DNA from: Pontibacter kalidii
GTDB taxonomy: Bacteria > Bacteroidota > Bacteroidia > Cytophagales > Hymenobacteraceae
Assembly (NCBI RefSeq): GCF_026278245.1
Contig: NZ_CP111079.1
Coordinates: 3,603,501-3,667,500, forward strand
Direction of reading: 5' to 3'
DNA length: 64,000 nucleotides
In this document: in pieces, positions 18,473 to 28,252 of the stretch
Numbering within the stretch: position 1 is the first letter of the stretch
Layout: every line of letters begins with the position of its first letter
The notes under the pieces: generated by a model
Seen by the model: only the letters and a program-made list of their open reading frames with translations
Database searches by the model: none
What the model was told of the DNA's origin: nothing
Made by a program: the position numbers and the translations under genes

Positions 18473-19534
18473 CTATTTAAATTTGTACGATACCCCTATG
18501 CCCAACGTCTGCTTCACCTGCAGACGGGGGCCGCGCCCGTCCACTTTGTCGTCGCTGTTTCGGTCTACGTCCACTTTTACATCATCGTCATAAATCATAT
18601 GGGCGAAAAGACTGGCCGACACCACTTTATTCACTTTAAAGTTGACGACGTTCTCCCAGTTCAGGTCCACGTTCTCCGGCTCGCGCAGGTAATTAGAGAA
18701 GAGATCCAACTTCGACTGAAGGGTGATGTTCTTGAGCACCTCCTTCTTGTAACGCACGTTCACATAGCCACCAAATTCCCGCCGCAGGTGCTCGCCTGTG
18801 CCGGGAATTCTATTTCCCTCGGCACCCTTCCGGGCGGGTTCCACGCCAAAGGCCCCCTTATCGGCCAGCATCTGGCTGGCCACAACAGTAAACTTGCCCG
18901 TAAACGGGGAAATAAACACCGACAGCCTCTCGTTTGGCTTGTAGTCCATACCCAGTGAGGCAAGTATGGACGCCGGGGCGAAGAAATTAGAGCGCAGGGT
19001 GTCGCGCGTAATGGTGTAGGTGGGGGTAAGCTGCGTTTTCAGGTTCATCTGTGCGGTATAGAACCAACGCTTGGAGGCGCGGTAGCCATACTTCAGGTTT
19101 AGCTCCATCTTATCATCGCTCTTCTGCACACGCCTCCCCTCCAGCTTCACCAAGCCATAGGTTAGGTCCAGCGCGTTGTTCCAGGTGCTTTTGCCCTGCT
19201 CGTAGTTAGCATACAGGCTGGCATTGCCCAACACTGATACCGTGTTTTGCCCGCCGGCCGCCCAGTTGGAAAGGCTAACCTGGCTGAAGTTCACGGTCCC
19301 TATCCCCCCGAAATCCCAGAGATTAACCGCTGCAGCGACAGGAACTTTGGTAACGGGGCGCTTGGCAACGGGAGGTATGGCGGGAAGAAGCGCTGTGTCA
19401 GCGGGAAGCAGGAGCACAGGGCGTTTGAGAGCAGGGGGCACGAAGGCAGGGCGCTGTGCCAAGGCACTCAGGAAAGAGGAAGCAAAGACAAGGGTAAGAA
19501 GAACTGTGAAAAGTCGGCGGAAATGAAAGAGCAT
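18473..19534 (-). CDS. DUF3078 outer-membrane-associated protein
   Basis: A 353-residue exported protein with a signal peptide ending SALAQ (residue ~27). After a Pro/Val-rich linker comes NLWDFGGIGTVNFSQVSLSNWAAGGQNTVSVLGN, the hallmark opening of DUF3078 proteins of Bacteroidota. The rest alternates short amphipathic strands (WNNALDLTYGLVKL, DKMELNLKYGYRAS, ISPFTGKFTVVAS), ending in GIGVSYKFK with a terminal aromatic typical of outer-membrane beta-barrels. Function of the family is unknown. The gene is transcribed divergently from the enoyl-CoA hydratase gene. Confidence 0.84.
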   Translation of the reverse strand: MLFHFRRLFTVLLTLVFASSFLSALAQRPAFVPPALKRPVLLLPADTALLPAIPPVAKRPVTKVPVAAAVNLWDFGGIGTVNFSQVSLSNWAAGGQNTVSVLGNASLYANYEQGKSTWNNALDLTYGLVKLEGRRVQKSDDKMELNLKYGYRASKRWFYTAQMNLKTQLTPTYTITRDTLRSNFFAPASILASLGMDYKPNERLSVFISPFTGKFTVVASQMLADKGAFGVEPARKGAEGNRIPGTGEHLRREFGGYVNVRYKKEVLKNITLQSKLDLFSNYLREPENVDLNWENVVNFKVNKVVSASLFAHMIYDDDVKVDVDRNSDDKVDGRGPRLQVKQTLGIGVSYKFK

Positions 19535-19667
19535 GATGAATAACTATACTTAATCCGATTTGTTAGAAGAAGCGGCGCAAGCATACGCAGGATTGTTATT
19601 TATCTCTGTGCGCTCGTCCGCGACCGGGCTGCAAAGGCCCCGGCTGTTCCGGATTGAACTAAATCCT

Positions 19668-19675
19668 TATATTTG
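19668..19675 (+). promoter_or_regulatory. Candidate -7 box for the hydratase-flippase-dut run
   Basis: TATATTTG matches the Bacteroidota -7 element TAnnTTTG and lies 43 bp before the hydratase ATG. No good TTTG partner is visible at the expected distance, so this is only a candidate. Confidence 0.45.
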
Positions 19676-19718
19676 TGACAAAGAAAAAAGATTCTGACAA
19701 GAATTGAAACCTAGAACT

Positions 19719-20501
19719 ATGGCAATATACGAAAACCTGCTGCTCGACCAGCAAAACGGTATCCTCTTCATCACCATTAACCGCGCCGACAAAATGAACG
19801 CGCTCAACATCGAGACCATCAGAGAGATCAGGAATGCGATGCAGCAGGTGTATGACGATGCCAGCATTAAGGGTGCCATCATTACAGGTGCGGGCCCCAA
19901 GGCTTTTGTAGCTGGCGCCGACATTACCGAGATAGCCGAGCTGAGCGAGGTGACGGCCCGCAGCTTTGCCGAGCGGGGCCAGGATGTGTTCGCCATGATT
20001 GAGCGCAGCAACAAGCCCGTGATTGCCGCTGTAAACGGTTTCGCCCTGGGCGGTGGCTGCGAACTGGCGATGGCCTGCCACATGCGCGTGGCTTCAGAGA
20101 ACGCACGCTTCGGCCAGCCGGAGGTGAACCTGGGCCTGATACCGGGCTACGGCGGCACGCAGCGCCTGACGCAGCTGGTAGGCAAAGGCAAAGCTATGGA
20201 GCTGATGATGACCGCTGACATGGTGAACGCCCAGGACGCGCTGCAGCTTGGCCTGGTAAACCACGTGGTGCCGCAGGAGCAGCTACTGGATAAGTGCGTG
20301 GAGATCATGGAGAAGATCATGAGCAAGGCGCCGCTGGCCGTTGGGCTGGTGATCGAGTGCGTAAACGCGGTCTATACAAAAGACGAGGATGGCTATCAGA
20401 CGGAGGCGAACGCCTTTGCCCGCTGCTGCACCTCCGAAGACTTTGTAGAAGGCACCAGTGCCTTTATAGAGAAGCGCAAGGCCGACTTCACCGGAAATTA
20501 A
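19719..20501 (+). CDS. Enoyl-CoA hydratase/isomerase family protein
   Basis: The ATG at 19719 gives 260 residues beginning AIYENLLLDQQNG; a TTG five codons upstream is less likely. The crotonase fold is shown by the oxyanion-hole segments KAFVAGADITE and NGFALGGGCELAMAC, and by both catalytic glutamates expected of a hydratase (E115 in GGCELA, E135 in QPEVNLGL). GYGGTQRLTQLVGKGKAMELMMTADMVNAQDAL is also typical. It probably hydrates trans-2-enoyl-CoA in fatty acid degradation. Chain-length preference is not readable. The flippase gene begins 37 bp downstream on the same strand. Confidence 0.92.
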   Translation: MAIYENLLLDQQNGILFITINRADKMNALNIETIREIRNAMQQVYDDASIKGAIITGAGPKAFVAGADITEIAELSEVTARSFAERGQDVFAMIERSNKPVIAAVNGFALGGGCELAMACHMRVASENARFGQPEVNLGLIPGYGGTQRLTQLVGKGKAMELMMTADMVNAQDALQLGLVNHVVPQEQLLDKCVEIMEKIMSKAPLAVGLVIECVNAVYTKDEDGYQTEANAFARCCTSEDFVEGTSAFIEKRKADFTGN

Positions 20502-20538
20502 GTATAAGAACAACCTCCCCGACCCCGAAACAGAACGC

Positions 20539-22035
20539 ATGAGTATAGCCAAGAAATTGGTCGGGCAAACTGCTGCCTACGGTTTAAGCAGTATTGTTGG
20601 CAGAGCCCTGAACTACCTGCTCGTGCCGGTGTATACCGCCGTTTTCCTGCCGGCAGAGTATGGCGTGGTGTCTTACCTGTACGCCTTCGTAGGCTTCTTC
20701 AACATACTTTATACCTATGGTATGGAGACGGCCTTCTTCCGGTTTGCCAACAAGCCGGGGGCAGACCAGCGCAGGCTTTACAACCAGGTGCTCAGCCTTA
20801 TCCTCGGCTCCAGCACCGTGTTTACGACCATCCTTATACTTGCCTCCGGGGCTATCGCCGATTATAAGGATTACTCCCCGCAGGAGCAGAATTACATTGT
20901 CTGGCTGGCGCTTATACTTGCCATCGATGCCATCGTGGCCATACCCTTTGCCTGGCTCCGGCTGCAGAACAAGGCCGTGAAGTTCGCCTCCATCAAGCTG
21001 GCAAACATACTTATTACGGTGGGCGCCAACCTGTTCTTCCTGATTGTGTGCCGCAGCATTTATGAGGGGGAGTACCTGCAGGAGCTAAGGCCGCTGGTGT
21101 CGTACATTTATAACCCGGACCTGGGGATTGGCTACATCTTCCTCATCAACCTGGTGGCCAATGCGCTGCTCATACCCTTGCTGTGGCGCGAGTTCAGCAT
21201 TTTCCGGTTTGAATTTAACAAGGAACAGCTGCGCCCCATGCTCACGTATGCCTACCCGCTGCTGTTTATGGGCATGGCCGGCATGGTAAACGAGGTGATA
21301 GACCGTATACTCCTGGAGGAGTGGCTGCCGGAGGGCTTTTACCCGCAGCACAGCAACGCGGCCGTGGTGGGTATCTACAGCGCCTGCTATAAGCTCTCCA
21401 TCTTCATGACGCTGGCTATACAGGCCTTCCGATACGCTGCCGAGCCGTTCTTCTTCTCACAGGCACAGGACAAGAACTCTCCCCAGACGTTTGCCCTCAT
21501 CATGAAGTGGTTCGTGATCGTCTGCGCGTTTATCTTTCTCTTTATCTCCGCCAACCTGGAGGATTTTGCCCTGTTTCTGCGCAACCCGGCTTACCGCGAA
21601 GGCATTATGATCGTGCCGGTACTGCTGCTGGCCAACCTGTTCCTGGGCGTGTACTACAACCTGTCGGTGTGGTTTAAGCTAACGGACAAGACAACGTATG
21701 GCACCTACATCAGCTTCGGCGGCGCGGCCATCACCATCCTCTTCAACCTGCTGCTCATACCTGTTATCGGCTACATGGGCTCGGCCATTGCCACGTTGAT
21801 CTGTTACACCAGCATGGCTGCGGTCAGCTACGTGCTAGGCCACCGCCACTACCCTATCCCCTACCCGGTAAAAACCATACTGGCTTATGTGGCGCTGGCG
21901 GCGGGGCTGGTGTGGCTGGCCTTAGGAGTTGATATCGAGGATTTTTGGCTGCGCCACGCCTACCATCTGGCCATCTGCGCGGCCTTCCTGATCATAGTAT
22001 GGCTGCGGGAGCGCTCCCGCCTCCTTAAACTTTAA
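20539..22035 (+). CDS. Polysaccharide flippase (Wzx/MATE-like)
   Basis: A 498-residue integral membrane protein with about 14 hydrophobic spans throughout, opening VGQTAAYGLSSIVGRALNYLLVPVYTAVF, the typical first helix of the oligosaccharide flippase family. Extra-membrane loops are short except for one after residue ~190. It likely moves lipid-linked sugars across the inner membrane for capsule or LPS assembly. It sits just upstream of dut and a sugar nucleotidyltransferase, which fits. The start contains AGTATA (ATG-AGT-ATA), one of the recurrent motif sites. Confidence 0.9.
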   Translation: MSIAKKLVGQTAAYGLSSIVGRALNYLLVPVYTAVFLPAEYGVVSYLYAFVGFFNILYTYGMETAFFRFANKPGADQRRLYNQVLSLILGSSTVFTTILILASGAIADYKDYSPQEQNYIVWLALILAIDAIVAIPFAWLRLQNKAVKFASIKLANILITVGANLFFLIVCRSIYEGEYLQELRPLVSYIYNPDLGIGYIFLINLVANALLIPLLWREFSIFRFEFNKEQLRPMLTYAYPLLFMGMAGMVNEVIDRILLEEWLPEGFYPQHSNAAVVGIYSACYKLSIFMTLAIQAFRYAAEPFFFSQAQDKNSPQTFALIMKWFVIVCAFIFLFISANLEDFALFLRNPAYREGIMIVPVLLLANLFLGVYYNLSVWFKLTDKTTYGTYISFGGAAITILFNLLLIPVIGYMGSAIATLICYTSMAAVSYVLGHRHYPIPYPVKTILAYVALAAGLVWLALGVDIEDFWLRHAYHLAICAAFLIIVWLRERSRLLKL

Positions 22036-22050
22036 TGCATATATTTAGAG

Positions 22051-22503
22051 ATGAAGAACAACAAGAACCTGCCGGTTAACGTCATTAACCAATCGAAGCA
22101 CGTTTTACCGAGCTACCAAACCATACATTCTGCGGGCATGGACCTGCGGGCAAACCTGGAGGCTTCTGTTACGTTGAAGCCACTGCAGCGCGCGCTCATC
22201 CCAACCGGCCTTTTCATAGAGTTGCCGGAGGGGCACGAGGCGCAGATACGCCCCAGAAGCGGCCTGGCCTACAAGCATGGCATCTCCATCGTGAACAGCC
22301 CGGGTACCATCGATGCCGATTACCGCGGCGAGATAAAGGTGCTGCTGGTTAATCTTTCGGACCAGGATTTTGTGGTGGAAGACGGCGAGCGCATCGCCCA
22401 GATGGTGGTGGCAAAGTATGAGCGCGTGGAATGGCAGGAAGCTGCCAGCCTTACCGACACCGAGCGCGGCGCGGGCGGCTACGGCAGCACGGGAGTGAAG
22501 TAG
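22051..22503 (+). CDS. dut: dUTP diphosphatase
   Basis: Dut (150 residues) hydrolyses dUTP to dUMP, keeping uracil out of DNA and supplying dTMP synthesis. All five motifs of the trimeric family are present: [41 protein letters not shown] and [10 protein letters not shown] at the C-terminus, the mobile arm that closes over the active site. It starts 15 bp after the flippase stop codon. Confidence 0.96.
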   Translation: MKNNKNLPVNVINQSKHVLPSYQTIHSAGMDLRANLEASVTLKPLQRALIPTGLFIELPEGHEAQIRPRSGLAYKHGISIVNSPGTIDADYRGEIKVLLVNLSDQDFVVEDGERIAQMVVAKYERVEWQEAASLTDTERGAGGYGSTGVK

Positions 22504-22645
22504 GCCGTTGATCGATAATCGTTGCTCGTTCATCGCCCACAAGTATAAGTCCGGTTAACGAGCACCGAACAACCAACAACGAATCCAAAAACTGCAGCAA
22601 AGCGCTGTAGGCTCAACATAAAACCTAGATACATAAAAAACAGCT

Positions 22646-23653
22646 ATGAGGATTATTATACCGATGGCCGGAATGGGCAAGCGCATGCGCCCGCACACAC
22701 TTACAGTTCCGAAACCACTTATACCTATTGCGGGCAAACCCATTGTGCAGCGCCTGGTGGAGGACATCGCCAAAGTATGCCAGGAGCCCATTGAGGAAGT
22801 GGCTTTCATTATCGGCCATTTTGGAGAGGAAGTAGAGAACGACCTGCTGGAGATCGCCGCCAAGATCGGCGCCAAGGGCACGATTGCATACCAGGAAGAA
22901 GCTTTGGGCACGGCCCACGCCATCCTTTGCGCCAAGGAGTCACTGGAAGGCAAAGTGGTGGTGGCCTTCGCCGACACACTTTTCAAGGCCGATTTCCAGC
23001 TCGACACCAACGCCGACGGCACCATCTGGGTGCAGCGCGTGGAGGACCCGCGCCCGTTCGGCGTGATCAAGCTCAACGAGAACAACGAGATCACCGACTT
23101 TGTGGAGAAGCCGCAGGAGTTCATCTCAGACCTAGCCATTATCGGCATCTACTATTTCCGCGACGGGGCTTACCTGCGCGACGAGCTGCAGTACCTGCTC
23201 GACAACAACATCAAGGATAAAGGGGAGTTCCAGCTAACGAACGCCCTGGAGAACATGAAGAACAAGGGCACCCGGTTTATACCTGCCGTTATCTCTGAGT
23301 GGCTCGATTGCGGAAATAAAAACGCAACCGTTTATACTAATCAACGCTATTTAGAGTATATAAAGGATGAGGAAGGCCTGGTGGCCTCGTCGGCGAAGCT
23401 GGAGAACGCAGTGATTATCCCGCCTGTATACATTGGCGAAAACGCCCAGATCATCAACTCGGTGGTCGGCCCGCATGTTTCGATAGGCAACGGCACAAAC
23501 GTAACCAACTGCGTGGTGAGCAACTCCATTATTCAGGAGAACACCACCCTCAAAAACGGCAACGTTGCAAACTCAATGCTCGGCAACTTTGTTGTGTACG
23601 AGGGGCGCCAGTCTGACCTCAGCCTTGGCGACTACAACACACTTGCGGAGTAA
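22646..23653 (+). CDS. Sugar-phosphate nucleotidyltransferase with left-handed beta-helix
   Basis: A 335-residue protein. The N-terminal Rossmann-like nucleotidyltransferase domain starts with PMAGMGKRMRPHTLTVPKPLIPIAGKP, the G-x-G-x-R...PK nucleotide-binding signature. FADTLF supplies the metal-binding aspartate region. After residue ~245 it turns into hexapeptide-like repeats (IIPPVYIGENAQIINSVVGPHVSIG), a left-handed beta-helix. It makes an NDP-sugar, probably a dTDP- or GDP/UDP-hexose; substrate is undetermined. It follows dut and precedes the TPR gene by 3 bp, so is co-transcribed with it. Confidence 0.9.
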   Translation: MRIIIPMAGMGKRMRPHTLTVPKPLIPIAGKPIVQRLVEDIAKVCQEPIEEVAFIIGHFGEEVENDLLEIAAKIGAKGTIAYQEEALGTAHAILCAKESLEGKVVVAFADTLFKADFQLDTNADGTIWVQRVEDPRPFGVIKLNENNEITDFVEKPQEFISDLAIIGIYYFRDGAYLRDELQYLLDNNIKDKGEFQLTNALENMKNKGTRFIPAVISEWLDCGNKNATVYTNQRYLEYIKDEEGLVASSAKLENAVIIPPVYIGENAQIINSVVGPHVSIGNGTNVTNCVVSNSIIQENTTLKNGNVANSMLGNFVVYEGRQSDLSLGDYNTLAE

Positions 23654-23656
23654 CAC

Positions 23657-25423
23657 ATGACAACATTCAGAAACTTTATACTTGCCACCTGCTGCCTTGC
23701 CTTACTTGCCACAGGCGAGAGCACGGCGCAATCCTCAAAAAAGAAGAAGAAAGCCAAGGCCGCCCAGGAGGCTCCTGCACCACCCGTAGAGGTGCAGGCC
23801 CCCAGCGAGCGCGACAGGCAGGTGAGCGAGGCCATGTTTCTGGATGGAATGAGATATTTTATGCTGGAGGACTACCAACAAGCCCTCCAGCTTTTTCAAA
23901 AAGCCTATACCGTAACCCCCAATAACGCCGCCCTGAATTATAAGATCGGCGAGACGTACCTGCACCTGAAAGAGCCGAAGTCGGCCATGCCCTTTGCCCA
24001 GGCAGCCGTTAACCTCGAGAAGAAAAACGCCTATTATTACCTGCTGCTGGCCCAGCTGCACACCGAACTGCAGCAGTATGATGCCGCCGCACAGGCCTTT
24101 AACGCCCTTTTGGCCAACGTCCCCAACTCGAACGAGTACCTCTTCAACCTGGCTGATCTGTACCTTTCACAGTCGCGCTACGACGATGCGCTGAAGACGT
24201 ATGATCGCATCGAAAAGGAATTTGGCGACATGGAGCAGCTGCTGGTAAACCGCCAGCAGATATACCTGCGCCAGAAGAACGTGGACAAGGCCATTGCCGA
24301 GGGGGAGAAGCTGCTGAAGGCCTACCCTACCGAAATTCGTTATTACCTGTCGCAGGCAGAGCTGTACAACGCCTCCCGCCGCCCCGAAGATGCCATCCAT
24401 ACCCTGCACAAGGCATTGCGCCTGGAGCCGGGCAACCCGTTTGCCCACCTCATGCTCTCTGACCTGCACCGCCAGAAAGGCGAGCTGAAGGAGTCGGAAC
24501 GAGAGGTAAAACTGGCTTTTGCCAGTAGCGAACTCGATATCGACACGAAAGTGCGCATCCTGGTGGACTTTATCCGCCAGCTGCCTAACCCGCAGATTGA
24601 GCCCGTGGCCCTGGAACTGGTGGATTTGACGATTGAAAAGCACCCGGAAGAAGCCAAGGCCTACGCCGTGGCCGCCGACCTGCAGACCATTGTTGGCAAA
24701 AAGCAGATCGCCCGCGATAATTACCTGAAGGCCGTGAAGCTGGATGATTCCCATTTTAAGATCTGGCAGCAGATTGTGTTGCTCGATGCCGAGCTGGAGC
24801 AGCCTGCTGAAATGGTAAAGCATGCTGAACAGGCGCTGGAGCTGTTTCCGAACCAGGCGGTTTTCTGGTTCTACAGCGGCACCGGCCACCTGATAGAGAA
24901 AAACTTTGAGAAGGCCGTAAAGGCCCTGGAGTATGGCAAACGTCTTTCGGTGGGTGAGCCGGAGCTGGTAATGCAGTTTAACATGCAGCTAGGCGATAGC
25001 TATAACTCCCTGAAGGACTACAAGAAGTCTGACGCCGCTTACGAAGCTGTGCTGGCGCAGGACGCAGATAACGAGCATGTGCTCAACAACTACAGCTATT
25101 TCCTGTCGCTGAGGGGCGAGAGCCTGGAGAAGGCCCGGCAAATGTCAGAGCGGCTGGTAAAGCAGCACCCGACCAACCCCACTTACCTGGATACCTACGC
25201 CTGGGTGCTGTACAAAATGGGCAATTACACCGAGGCCCGCAAATACCTGGAGCAGGCCGTGGCCATCTCTGACGATGCCACCATCGTGGAGCACTACGGT
25301 GATGTGCTCTTCAAGCTGGGCAAGAAAGAAGAAGCCGTAAGCCAGTGGCAGAAAGCCAAGCTGAAAGGGGAAGCCTCCGCCTTTATCGACCGAAAGATAA
25401 AAGAGAAAAAACTTTATGAGTAA
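23657..25423 (+). CDS. Exported tetratricopeptide-repeat protein
   Basis: A 588-residue protein with an N-terminal signal (ILATCCLALLATGESTAQ) followed by a Lys/Ala-rich linker and about a dozen TPR units from residue ~55 to the C-terminus, for example ALNYKIGETYLHLKEPKSA, YYYLLLAQLHTELQQYDAA and YLDTYAWVLYKMGNYTEA. A two-cysteine CC in the signal might allow lipidation, but the lipobox is poor. TPR proteins scaffold envelope complexes; the partner is unknown. It overlaps the following DUF4292 gene by 8 bp, so the two are translationally coupled and likely partners. Confidence 0.88.
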   Translation: MTTFRNFILATCCLALLATGESTAQSSKKKKKAKAAQEAPAPPVEVQAPSERDRQVSEAMFLDGMRYFMLEDYQQALQLFQKAYTVTPNNAALNYKIGETYLHLKEPKSAMPFAQAAVNLEKKNAYYYLLLAQLHTELQQYDAAAQAFNALLANVPNSNEYLFNLADLYLSQSRYDDALKTYDRIEKEFGDMEQLLVNRQQIYLRQKNVDKAIAEGEKLLKAYPTEIRYYLSQAELYNASRRPEDAIHTLHKALRLEPGNPFAHLMLSDLHRQKGELKESEREVKLAFASSELDIDTKVRILVDFIRQLPNPQIEPVALELVDLTIEKHPEEAKAYAVAADLQTIVGKKQIARDNYLKAVKLDDSHFKIWQQIVLLDAELEQPAEMVKHAEQALELFPNQAVFWFYSGTGHLIEKNFEKAVKALEYGKRLSVGEPELVMQFNMQLGDSYNSLKDYKKSDAAYEAVLAQDADNEHVLNNYSYFLSLRGESLEKARQMSERLVKQHPTNPTYLDTYAWVLYKMGNYTEARKYLEQAVAISDDATIVEHYGDVLFKLGKKEEAVSQWQKAKLKGEASAFIDRKIKEKKLYE

Positions 25424-26168
25424 GCATCTATTGCTTTTCGTATGCGGCTTACTGCTGTTGGCAAGCTGTAAGAAAGATACTGTCCCTACCTCCGCCACCG
25501 CCTCCACCACCACCGTTGGCGCCGTAAAAGTAGAGAACCTCGACTTTACCTACCTGACCAGTAAGAGCCAGGTCACCCTCAACGACAGGAACGACAATCT
25601 CTCCTCTGGTGTAAGTATACGTATGCAGAAGGACAGCGTGATCTGGGTATCGGTGTTACCAGGCCTGGGTATTGAGGCCGCCCGCATGATGTTAACGCAG
25701 GACTCGGTATACTTTATGAACCGCCTGAAGAAAGAATACGCCGCCACCGATTACCGCTTTCTGCGCAACAAGCTGCAGGTAGACGTGAATTTCGATGTGC
25801 TGCAGGCTATACTGTTGGGCAACTACCAGTCCACGGGCTCGGAGAAAGTGCTGAACCTAGAGGCCCGCCACCATGTGCAGCAGCAGCGCCAGAACCTCAC
25901 CCTCGATTATTTTATCAGTGCCCTGAACAACAAACTGGAGCAACTCAACGCCAGAGACAATAACACCGGCAACACCATCACGGTAAAGTATAACAACTTC
26001 ACGCCTATCGGCCAGGTACCTTTCGCGTATGAGCTGGTAGCGCAGGTGCTGCAAAAGGGCCAGGTGTCTGACTTTACCCTGAAGCACAGCCGCGTAACCG
26101 TTTCTCAGGAGCCCCTCACTTTTCCGTTCGGCGTACCCGGCGACTATACCCACCTGAGCTTTAATTAA
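25416..26168 (+). CDS. DUF4292 lipoprotein
   Basis: A 250-residue lipoprotein with signal MSKHLLLFVCGLLLLASC and C18 as the acylation site. The body is beta-rich (FTYLTSKSQVTLND, VSIRMQKDSVIWVSVLPGLGIEAARMMLTQDSVYFMNR), as in DUF4292 proteins, which resemble LolA/LolB-like lipoprotein-carrier folds. It starts within the last codons of the TPR gene (8-bp overlap). A role with the TPR protein in outer-membrane lipid or lipoprotein handling is inferred. Both AAGTATA orientations occur inside the gene. Confidence 0.85.
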   Translation: MSKHLLLFVCGLLLLASCKKDTVPTSATASTTTVGAVKVENLDFTYLTSKSQVTLNDRNDNLSSGVSIRMQKDSVIWVSVLPGLGIEAARMMLTQDSVYFMNRLKKEYAATDYRFLRNKLQVDVNFDVLQAILLGNYQSTGSEKVLNLEARHHVQQQRQNLTLDYFISALNNKLEQLNARDNNTGNTITVKYNNFTPIGQVPFAYELVAQVLQKGQVSDFTLKHSRVTVSQEPLTFPFGVPGDYTHLSFN

Positions 26169-26245
26169 ATCTCCGGCCCCAGTTGGTTCTTCCGTTTTAG
26201 ATTCGCCATATTTGTAAACTGAGAGTAGAAGAACCATACGTTTTG

Positions 26246-27481
26246 ATGAAGGCCCTTTACAGATTAGCCTTTTTCTTCTTTCTGCTGAGCCTGCCACTAG
26301 TCACCGTGGCTCAAAATGCAAAATCCAAGGCGCAGCTGGAGAAGGAGAAAAAGGAGAACCTCACCCGTATAAAAGAAGCAAACCGCATTCTGCAGCAAAC
26401 AGCCAAGCAGAAGCAGGCTTCCATTGGCCAACTTAACGCCATCAAGGAGAAGATCACGGTTCAGCAGGGGGTGATTGCCAACATCTCCCGGGAGATTAAC
26501 CTGCTTGAGTCTGACGTAAAGGAGACAGAGGGCATTGTAGGAGCACTACAAAACGACCTGCAAAAGCTCAAGGAGGAGTATGCAACCATGGTATACGCCG
26601 CCTCCAAGACAGCCAACAGCTACAATAAGCTCATGTTTTTGTTCGCCGCTGACTCCTTTAACCAGTTTGTGATGCGCCTGCGCTACCTGCAGCAGTACTC
26701 CGAAGCCCGCAAGAAGCAGGTGGAGCTGATAAGCAAGGTACAGGCAGCCCTGAACGGGCAGCTGGCTGTGCTGGAGTCCAAGAGAGAGCAGAAGCAAAGC
26801 CTGCTAAGCAAGCAACTGGCCGAGAACAAAAACCTGCAAAGCCTGCAGCAGCAACAGAATACCATGATCTCGCGCCTGAGCCAACAGGAAAGTAACCTGA
26901 AGAAAGAAGTGGCAGAGCGGCAGCAGGCTGTAAAGAAACTGGACAACCTGATTGCTGACATTGTGCGCGAGGAAATTGCCCGGGCGGCCAGAGCAGCGCG
27001 CGCGGCAGGCAAAGAAACCAGCGGCAGTCCCAACAAAGTAACCCTTACGCCCGAGGCAGCGCTCATCTCCTCCTCCTTCGCCGGAAACAAAGGCAGGCTG
27101 GCCTGGCCTGTGGAGCGTGGCTTCATCTCGCAGAAGTTTGGCCGCCACAACCACCCGGTGCTCAAAGGCGTGGTGGTAGAAAACCGCGGTGTAGACATAC
27201 AAACGGCACAGGGATCTGCCGCACGTGCCGTTTTTGAGGGGAAAGTACTTACAGTAGCCTCCGTACCAGGCATGAACAACATCGTGATGGTGCAGCACGG
27301 CGAATACTTTACTGTATATGCCAAACTAAAGACGGTAACAGTAAAGCCAGGGCAGGATGTGAAGCTTAAAGATACAATCGGCACAGTGTATACCGACAGC
27401 GACGGCACCACAGAGCTACAGTTCCAGGTTTGGAAAAACAGCTCGAACATGAACCCTGAAAGCTGGATAGCCAAGCCATAA
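26246..27481 (+). CDS. EnvC-like murein hydrolase activator with degenerate LytM domain
   Basis: The ATG at 26246 (preceded by an in-frame TTG) gives 411 residues. A signal peptide (ending TVAQ) is followed by a long coiled coil (about residues 22-250, heptads with KEKKENLTRIKEANRILQQTAK), then a C-terminal M23/LytM domain (about 290-411). The zinc site is degenerate: the H-x(3)-D position reads NRGVD and the terminal H-x-H reads LQFQVW, so it should not cut peptidoglycan itself. This is the EnvC arrangement, in which the protein activates cell-wall amidases at division. It follows the DUF4292 gene by ~77 bp, and ends at a terminator. Confidence 0.88.
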   Translation: MKALYRLAFFFFLLSLPLVTVAQNAKSKAQLEKEKKENLTRIKEANRILQQTAKQKQASIGQLNAIKEKITVQQGVIANISREINLLESDVKETEGIVGALQNDLQKLKEEYATMVYAASKTANSYNKLMFLFAADSFNQFVMRLRYLQQYSEARKKQVELISKVQAALNGQLAVLESKREQKQSLLSKQLAENKNLQSLQQQQNTMISRLSQQESNLKKEVAERQQAVKKLDNLIADIVREEIARAARAARAAGKETSGSPNKVTLTPEAALISSSFAGNKGRLAWPVERGFISQKFGRHNHPVLKGVVVENRGVDIQTAQGSAARAVFEGKVLTVASVPGMNNIVMVQHGEYFTVYAKLKTVTVKPGQDVKLKDTIGTVYTDSDGTTELQFQVWKNSSNMNPESWIAKP

Positions 27482-27518
27482 CAGAAGATACGCTGGCCCT
27501 CAGGTCTCAAAAATCGAA

Positions 27519-27550
27519 GAAGCCACAGCTATCGCTGTGGCTTTTCTTTT
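27519..27550 (+). terminator. Terminator after the EnvC-like gene
   Basis: AGCCACAGC/GCTGTGGCT stem (27521-27542) with a 4-nt loop and a TTTTCTTTT tract. A second hairpin (27552-27576, nine of ten pairs) follows. Confidence 0.85.
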
Positions 27551-28129
27551 AGGCTCCGCCTCCCCCAGGCGAAGCCAGACTTAAATAACTAAAGGCCGTT
27601 TCTGTTAAAACCCAGAACAGCACTGTGCAAAAATAAAAAAACACCCCACAGTGCAGGGTGCCTTTCCAAGCTATGAAAACAAACTTAATATTTATATCTA
27701 TGAGCAGCCCTGAAGGCACTGCTGAGATTTCATTTCGCTAAATTACAACCTCGTTTATAAAAATGCAACATTGAGGCAAAAACTAATTGCTGCTAGTAAG
27801 CATCTTTGTATAGCTATACTGCTATTTAAGAGTAAGGTTTCAGAGTTCTGCTCTTTATTTCTGAAACATGCAGAAATGCAATAAAGTTGCACCTGAGGAA
27901 AAAAGTTAGAAGCTGCTCCGCTAACCACACTTAAGGGTAAAAAGGCGCAATTCTTCCTATACCCGATTTCTGGCACAACAAGTTTTATACCATAAGGAGA
28001 CCGAAAATCAAACAGCTGAGTTACAATAATTTATACGTAAGCTCAAAGAACCTGCTTCCTTTCCTGGGACAAAACAGAAGCATTATCTCTATAAAATGGA
28101 AAGTGGTGCTTAGAACTTTCCTGCTCCCT

Positions 28130-28163
28130 GCCGAACTTACACCTGGTAATTCGGCTCCTTTTT
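28130..28163 (+). terminator. Orphan terminator-like hairpin
   Basis: GCCGAA-C-TTAC pairs with GTAA-TTCGGC (one bulged C) around a 5-nt loop, followed by CC and five T. No gene ends here on the plus strand. Confidence 0.55.
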
Positions 28164-28244
28164 ACAACAAGTTCTATACTTACACTTAACTTAAGGCGTT
28201 TTAAACTTATCCCGACTGATGTGGGTTAATTAAAATATTAACCC

Positions 28245-28252
28245 TAATTTTG
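28245..28252 (+). promoter_or_regulatory. Candidate -7 box upstream of the tatA pair
   Basis: TAATTTTG fits TAnnTTTG and lies 25 bp before the first tatA ATG. The -33 partner is poor. Confidence 0.45.
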
